The notes under the pieces: generated by a model
Database searches by the model: none
Told to the model about the DNA's origin: nothing
What the model saw: the letters and a program-made list of their open reading frames with translations, nothing else
Origin: JBOFEH01 sp051650265
Lineage (GTDB): Bacteria; Bacillota; Clostridia; Lachnospirales; Cellulosilyticaceae
Direction: 5' to 3'
Assembly: GCA_051650265.1 (NCBI GenBank)
Contig: JBOFIR010000126.1
Span: 1-9,120, forward strand
DNA length: 9,120 nucleotides
Translations under genes and position numbers: made by a program
In this document: piece by piece, positions 7,012 to 9,120 of the stretch
How positions within the stretch are numbered: the first letter of the stretch is position 1
How the letters are laid out: every line of letters starts with the position of its first letter

Positions 7012-7704
7012 CTACCCTCTGAAGTAGTATCCTACACCGCGTTTAGTCAGCACATATGTAGCTTTAGAAGGATCATCTTCTATCTTCTCTCGTAGTCTTC
7101 GCACAGTCACATCCACTGTACGTACATCACCAAAGTATTCATAGCCCCATACTTTTTCAAGGAGCGTCTCTCTTGAGAACACCTTGCCTTTTTGGGTCAC
7201 AAGGAACTTGAGCAGTTCAAACTCACGACAAGTCAGATCGATCACCTGACTCCCTTTACTCACCTCATACTTCACGAGATCGAGTGCCAAGTTACCTTCC
7301 TTGATCAGATCTGTATTCTCCTCCACTTTGAGCTCACCTGCTGGGACAATACGTCTGAGGTTAGCCTTGACTCTGGCGATGAGTTCGCGCATGCCAAATG
7401 GTTTGGTGATATAGTCATCCGCACCAAGTTCCAACCCTACTACCTTATCGATCTCCTCTGCCTTGGCAGTGAGCATGATGATCGGTGTATCTTTTGTCTG
7501 TCTTACTTTCTTACACACCTGAAGGCCATCTACCTTTGGCATCATGATATCCAGTAAGATCAGATCTGGATCTTCACTCGCGATCAGAGCGAGCCCCTCT
7601 TCGCCATCATAGGCGCAGCAGACACGATATCCCTCTTTTTCCAAATTGTACTTGATAATATCTGAAATAGCTTTTTCATCTTCAATAATTGCTACTGTAT
7701 ACAT
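7012..7704 (-). CDS. walR: Response regulator WalR (OmpR/PhoB family)
   Basis: WalR is the DNA-binding partner of WalK and controls cell-wall hydrolase and modulator genes. The 230-aa product has a receiver domain with an acidic pair (Glu8/Asp9), phospho-acceptor Asp52 in LLDIMMP, Thr79 in MLTAK and Lys101 in ITKPF. An OmpR-type winged helix follows, with LTCREFELLKFL, KGKVFSRETLLEKVWGYEYFGD and RTVDVTVRRLREKIE, the recognition-helix region characteristic of WalR. Thr100 in ADDYITKPF corresponds to Thr101, reported as a PrkC phosphorylation site in B. subtilis WalR. I start at ATG 7704 (GAGGGGG just upstream); the longer frame from TTG 7737 would begin only about 7 nt after the predicted transcription start and adds 11 atypical residues. 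walR and walK share a transcript from the promoter at 7751-7779. Confidence 0.95.
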   Translation of the reverse strand: MYTVAIIEDEKAISDIIKYNLEKEGYRVCCAYDGEEGLALIASEDPDLILLDIMMPKVDGLQVCKKVRQTKDTPIIMLTAKAEEIDKVVGLELGADDYITKPFGMRELIARVKANLRRIVPAGELKVEENTDLIKEGNLALDLVKYEVSKGSQVIDLTCREFELLKFLVTQKGKVFSRETLLEKVWGYEYFGDVRTVDVTVRRLREKIEDDPSKATYVLTKRGVGYYFRG

Positions 7705-7709
7705 CTTAT

Positions 7710-7717
7710 CCCCCTCT
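7710..7717 (-). promoter_or_regulatory. Ribosome-binding site that fixes the walR start
   Basis: AGAGGGGG on the minus strand (7717-7710) lies 5 nt before ATG 7704. Receiver domains normally start a few residues before the acidic pair, which agrees with MYTVAIIEDE as the N-terminus. Confidence 0.7.
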
Positions 7718-7750
7718 TTGTTTTCGCTTTTACTCAAAAGGTCTCATTCT

Positions 7751-7779
7751 ATCATACCAAATTCTAGGGGGGAAGTAAA
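7751..7779 (-). promoter_or_regulatory. Sigma-A-type promoter for walR-walK
   Basis: TTTACT (7779-7774), a 17-nt spacer and TATGAT (7756-7751), with an extended TG at 7759-7758, lie in the 94 nt between the LysM gene and walR. Transcription would start near 7744. No WalR-type box is visible here, so direct autoregulation of walRK at this promoter is not indicated. Confidence 0.65.
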
Positions 7780-7798
7780 AAGGTAAATCCTTCTTTTG

Positions 7799-8605
7799 TT
7801 AAGGTTGTTTCACTTCTTCCGGTTTTTCCTCTTTTGGTTGTTCCTCTACAAGAAGTTCTATGCCCAGTAGTGGCACTTTCACTTCCGCCTTAAGCGCTTG
7901 ACCGATTTGCAACGGTGTGGTCTCAGTCATTCCTTCATTGGCACTGATAAGACTTGCTACTGTGATCTTCAGCTTCCCTGCAATCTTAGATAAAGAATCC
8001 CCTGCCTCTACCACATATGTCACCTTTTCTTTGGTTGTATCTGTACACTGATCGACCAAGTCATCAAAGTCTATCAGGTCTGCTTCTGTTGCCATCACCT
8101 TTTCTGTAGTCACTGATTTGACGAACTGACTTTTGAGATTGGCATCCTTATAGTACTCCTCCGTAAGCGCCTTACGTAATTCCTCTACCGTCTCGTCAGA
8201 CTTCACAATGGCTACTTGCTTCCCATCGATCTTGAGCGCGCGAAGCTCTAGCTCTACATCCCCATGCTCACGTACATAGCTGGCTAAGTATTCTGGCGTG
8301 ATCATCTCTTTCTTAGATGCATGGACCCACTTCACTTTATCAATGCCCTCAAGTGTGACATTGGTATTGTATGTATGCTCAAGTTGAGACTTCACTGTGT
8401 CCACAGCTGTTGTCACATATTCTTTCTTCTCTAGTGCACCTACTACCTGTCCCTTAACTGTGACTTCATAGGCATTTGGCATAAATGCAAATCCTACCGC
8501 TACTAGTGCCCCCACACCAATAACGAGACCTGTCAGCCTTTTTTTATCCACTCTATTTTTTCTTCTTGACCCTGTATTCAGATACATTGGTTTGTTTTTT
8601 CTCAT
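7799..8605 (-). CDS. Membrane-anchored LysM-domain protein, lacking a peptidase domain
   Basis: The 268-aa product starts at ATG 8605 with AGGAGG (8620-8615) 9 nt upstream. A basic cytoplasmic tail (MRKNKPM...RRKNRVDKKR) precedes one membrane helix (about 25-43); positive-inside charge places the rest outside the cell. Two related beta-alpha units follow (about 46-80 and 122-152, pattern VxVxGxxVG then a helix), then a LysM domain at about 195-239 (VTYVVEAGDSLSKIAGKLKI ... LQIGQALKAEV), which should bind peptidoglycan. It ends in a Pro/Glu/Lys tail. The layout matches the N-terminal half of clostridial LysM-G5-M23 metallopeptidases, but the G5 and M23 domains are absent, so no enzymatic activity is predicted. 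It stands 94 nt before walR with its own upstream WalR-type operator. A structural or sensing role in the wall is inferred. Confidence 0.88.
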   Translation of the reverse strand: MRKNKPMYLNTGSRRKNRVDKKRLTGLVIGVGALVAVGFAFMPNAYEVTVKGQVVGALEKKEYVTTAVDTVKSQLEHTYNTNVTLEGIDKVKWVHASKKEMITPEYLASYVREHGDVELELRALKIDGKQVAIVKSDETVEELRKALTEEYYKDANLKSQFVKSVTTEKVMATEADLIDFDDLVDQCTDTTKEKVTYVVEAGDSLSKIAGKLKITVASLISANEGMTETTPLQIGQALKAEVKVPLLGIELLVEEQPKEEKPEEVKQP

Positions 8606-8647
8606 AATAAGTAACCTCCTAATCCAGCGTTCTACATAAGACGCCTT

Positions 8648-8664
8648 ATAACAACAATATAACA
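8648..8664 (-). promoter_or_regulatory. WalR operator upstream of the LysM gene
   Basis: The minus strand reads TGTTAT-ATTGT-TGTTAT (8664-8648). It fits the WalR consensus TGTWAH-N5-TGTWAH at every defined position; the two half sites are identical. It lies 42 nt before the LysM start codon, downstream of the terminator of the previous gene. Confidence 0.72.
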
Positions 8665-8685
8665 GAATATATACTATCTAGTCCA
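8656..8685 (-). promoter_or_regulatory. Predicted promoter for the LysM gene, overlapped by the WalR box
   Basis: TGGACT (8685-8680), an 18-nt spacer and TATATT (8661-8656) with TG at 8664-8663 form an extended -10 promoter. If this is the real promoter, WalR would bind over the -10 and the start site, an arrangement suited to repression. An alternative -10, TATAAG (8650-8645), has no convincing -35. Confidence 0.4.
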
Positions 8686-8705
8686 CTCCGAGGTGTGATT
8701 CTCAC

Positions 8706-8746
8706 AAAAAAAGCGCCCAAAGTCCCCTTACGAGGACTTTGGGCGC
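8706..8746 (-). terminator. Strong Rho-independent terminator
   Basis: A perfect 13-bp stem (8746-8734 with 8725-8713) closes an 8-nt loop and is followed on the minus strand by seven T residues (8712-8706). It begins 10 nt after the TAA of the repeat protein. It insulates the wal cluster from the upstream gene. There is no T-tract on the other strand, so it acts in one direction only. Confidence 0.95.
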
Positions 8747-8756
8747 CTACCAATGA

Positions 8757-9120
8757 TTACTTGCTGAGCACCATGATTTCAATAGGGCTCACTTCTTCAC
8801 CGTATTTGTATTTAACAAGAACTTCCATACCTTCGTCAAGGTAATCTCTTGTCTCTTCTTTGCCATTTACCATGATCTTCACATCACTTGAGACATTGAT
8901 ACGTTTGATCGTCATTGTCTCACCTGTCACAGGATCATACTCTACCACCACATCGATCGTCTTGGCACCTTTACCCACACTATCGATCACGCCTTTGTAG
9001 CTCACATTACTTGGCGCTTTGTCAACAACCACAGAGACTGCCTCTTTGCTCTCAGTCACAAGCTCTACTTGCGCACCTATTTGAAGATCTCTGATACTCA
9101 CATCTTTCTTTGTGTTGGTA
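8757..9120 (-). CDS. C-terminal end of a beta-rich repeat protein, cut by window edge
   Basis: The frame is open to the window edge and gives the last 120 residues; the GTG at 9101 is internal rather than a start, as no ribosome-binding site precedes it. The sequence is rich in alternating hydrophobic residues. It shows a repeated unit: RDLQIGAQVELV...AVSVVV near the start and RDYLDEGMEVLVKY...VSPIEIMV at the end, the second preceded by VKIMVNGKEE. Such units (strand, NGK turn, Leu-x-x-Gly-x-x-Val, strand) resemble the DUF5666-like repeats at the C-terminus of many secreted or S-layer-associated clostridial proteins. I cannot name the protein. The N-terminus, and any signal peptide or SLH domains, are outside the window. 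It ends at a strong terminator, so it is not part of the wal operon. Confidence 0.75.
   Translation of the reverse strand, partial: TNTKKDVSIRDLQIGAQVELVTESKEAVSVVVDKAPSNVSYKGVIDSVGKGAKTIDVVVEYDPVTGETMTIKRINVSSDVKIMVNGKEETRDYLDEGMEVLVKYKYGEEVSPIEIMVLSK

Noticed and set aside
7705..7737. N-terminal extension of walR from TTG 7737
   Set aside because: It would start about 7 nt after the predicted transcription start with no Shine-Dalgarno sequence. The ATG at 7704 has GAGGGGG upstream and fits the receiver-domain length.
8757..9101. The last gene starting at GTG 9101 as a complete small protein
   Set aside because: The frame stays open to the window edge, there is no ribosome-binding site before 9101, and the residues before it continue the repeat pattern.

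Overview
The window looks like a chromosomal piece of a low-GC Gram-positive bacterium. A clostridial (Lachnospirales- or Cellulosilyticum-like) origin is my inference. It rests on strong AGGAGG ribosome-binding sites, a WalR/WalK/WalH/WalI envelope-stress cluster, a MurA of Firmicutes type, and a membrane-anchored LysM protein whose layout recalls the LysM-G5-M23 proteins of Clostridia. All eight or so genes lie on the minus strand, so the biological order runs from high to low coordinates. There is no gene-free stretch longer than about 150 bases, and I see no tRNA, rRNA, CRISPR, transposon or phage sequence.

Layout in transcription order: (1) the C-terminal end of a beta-rich repeat protein enters at 9120 and stops at 8757, followed by a textbook intrinsic terminator (8706-8746). 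(2) A promoter region with a perfect WalR-type operator (8648-8664) precedes a 268-aa single-pass membrane protein with a C-terminal LysM domain (7799-8605). (3) A separate good promoter (7751-7779) drives walR (7012-7704) and walK (5221-7008), which are tightly coupled with 3 nt between them. (4) After 98 nt that hold a second perfect WalR-type operator (5181-5197) comes a 178-aa secreted protein of unknown function (4586-5122), then walH (3187-4560) and walI (2245-3153). (5) murA (866-2122, TTG start) has its own extended -10 promoter and ends at an intrinsic terminator (831-857). (6) The N-terminal two thirds or so of an Xaa-Pro aminopeptidase (745 down to the window edge) begins after a weak predicted promoter.

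How it fits together: WalK is the membrane sensor kinase and WalR its response regulator, the essential system that matches cell-wall hydrolase activity to wall synthesis in Firmicutes. WalH and WalI are membrane-anchored extracellular modulators of WalK. The two operators match the published WalR consensus TGTWAH-N5-TGTWAH exactly, and they sit in front of the two transcription units that encode extracytoplasmic proteins. This suggests that WalR controls its own accessory proteins (feedback) and the LysM protein. MurA supplies the first committed step of peptidoglycan synthesis, so the block is a cell-wall homeostasis island.

The least explained parts are the secreted 178-aa protein placed between walK and walH, the LysM protein that ends where relatives would continue into G5 and M23 peptidase domains, and a WalK PAS domain without the zinc ligands described for Staphylococcus aureus.
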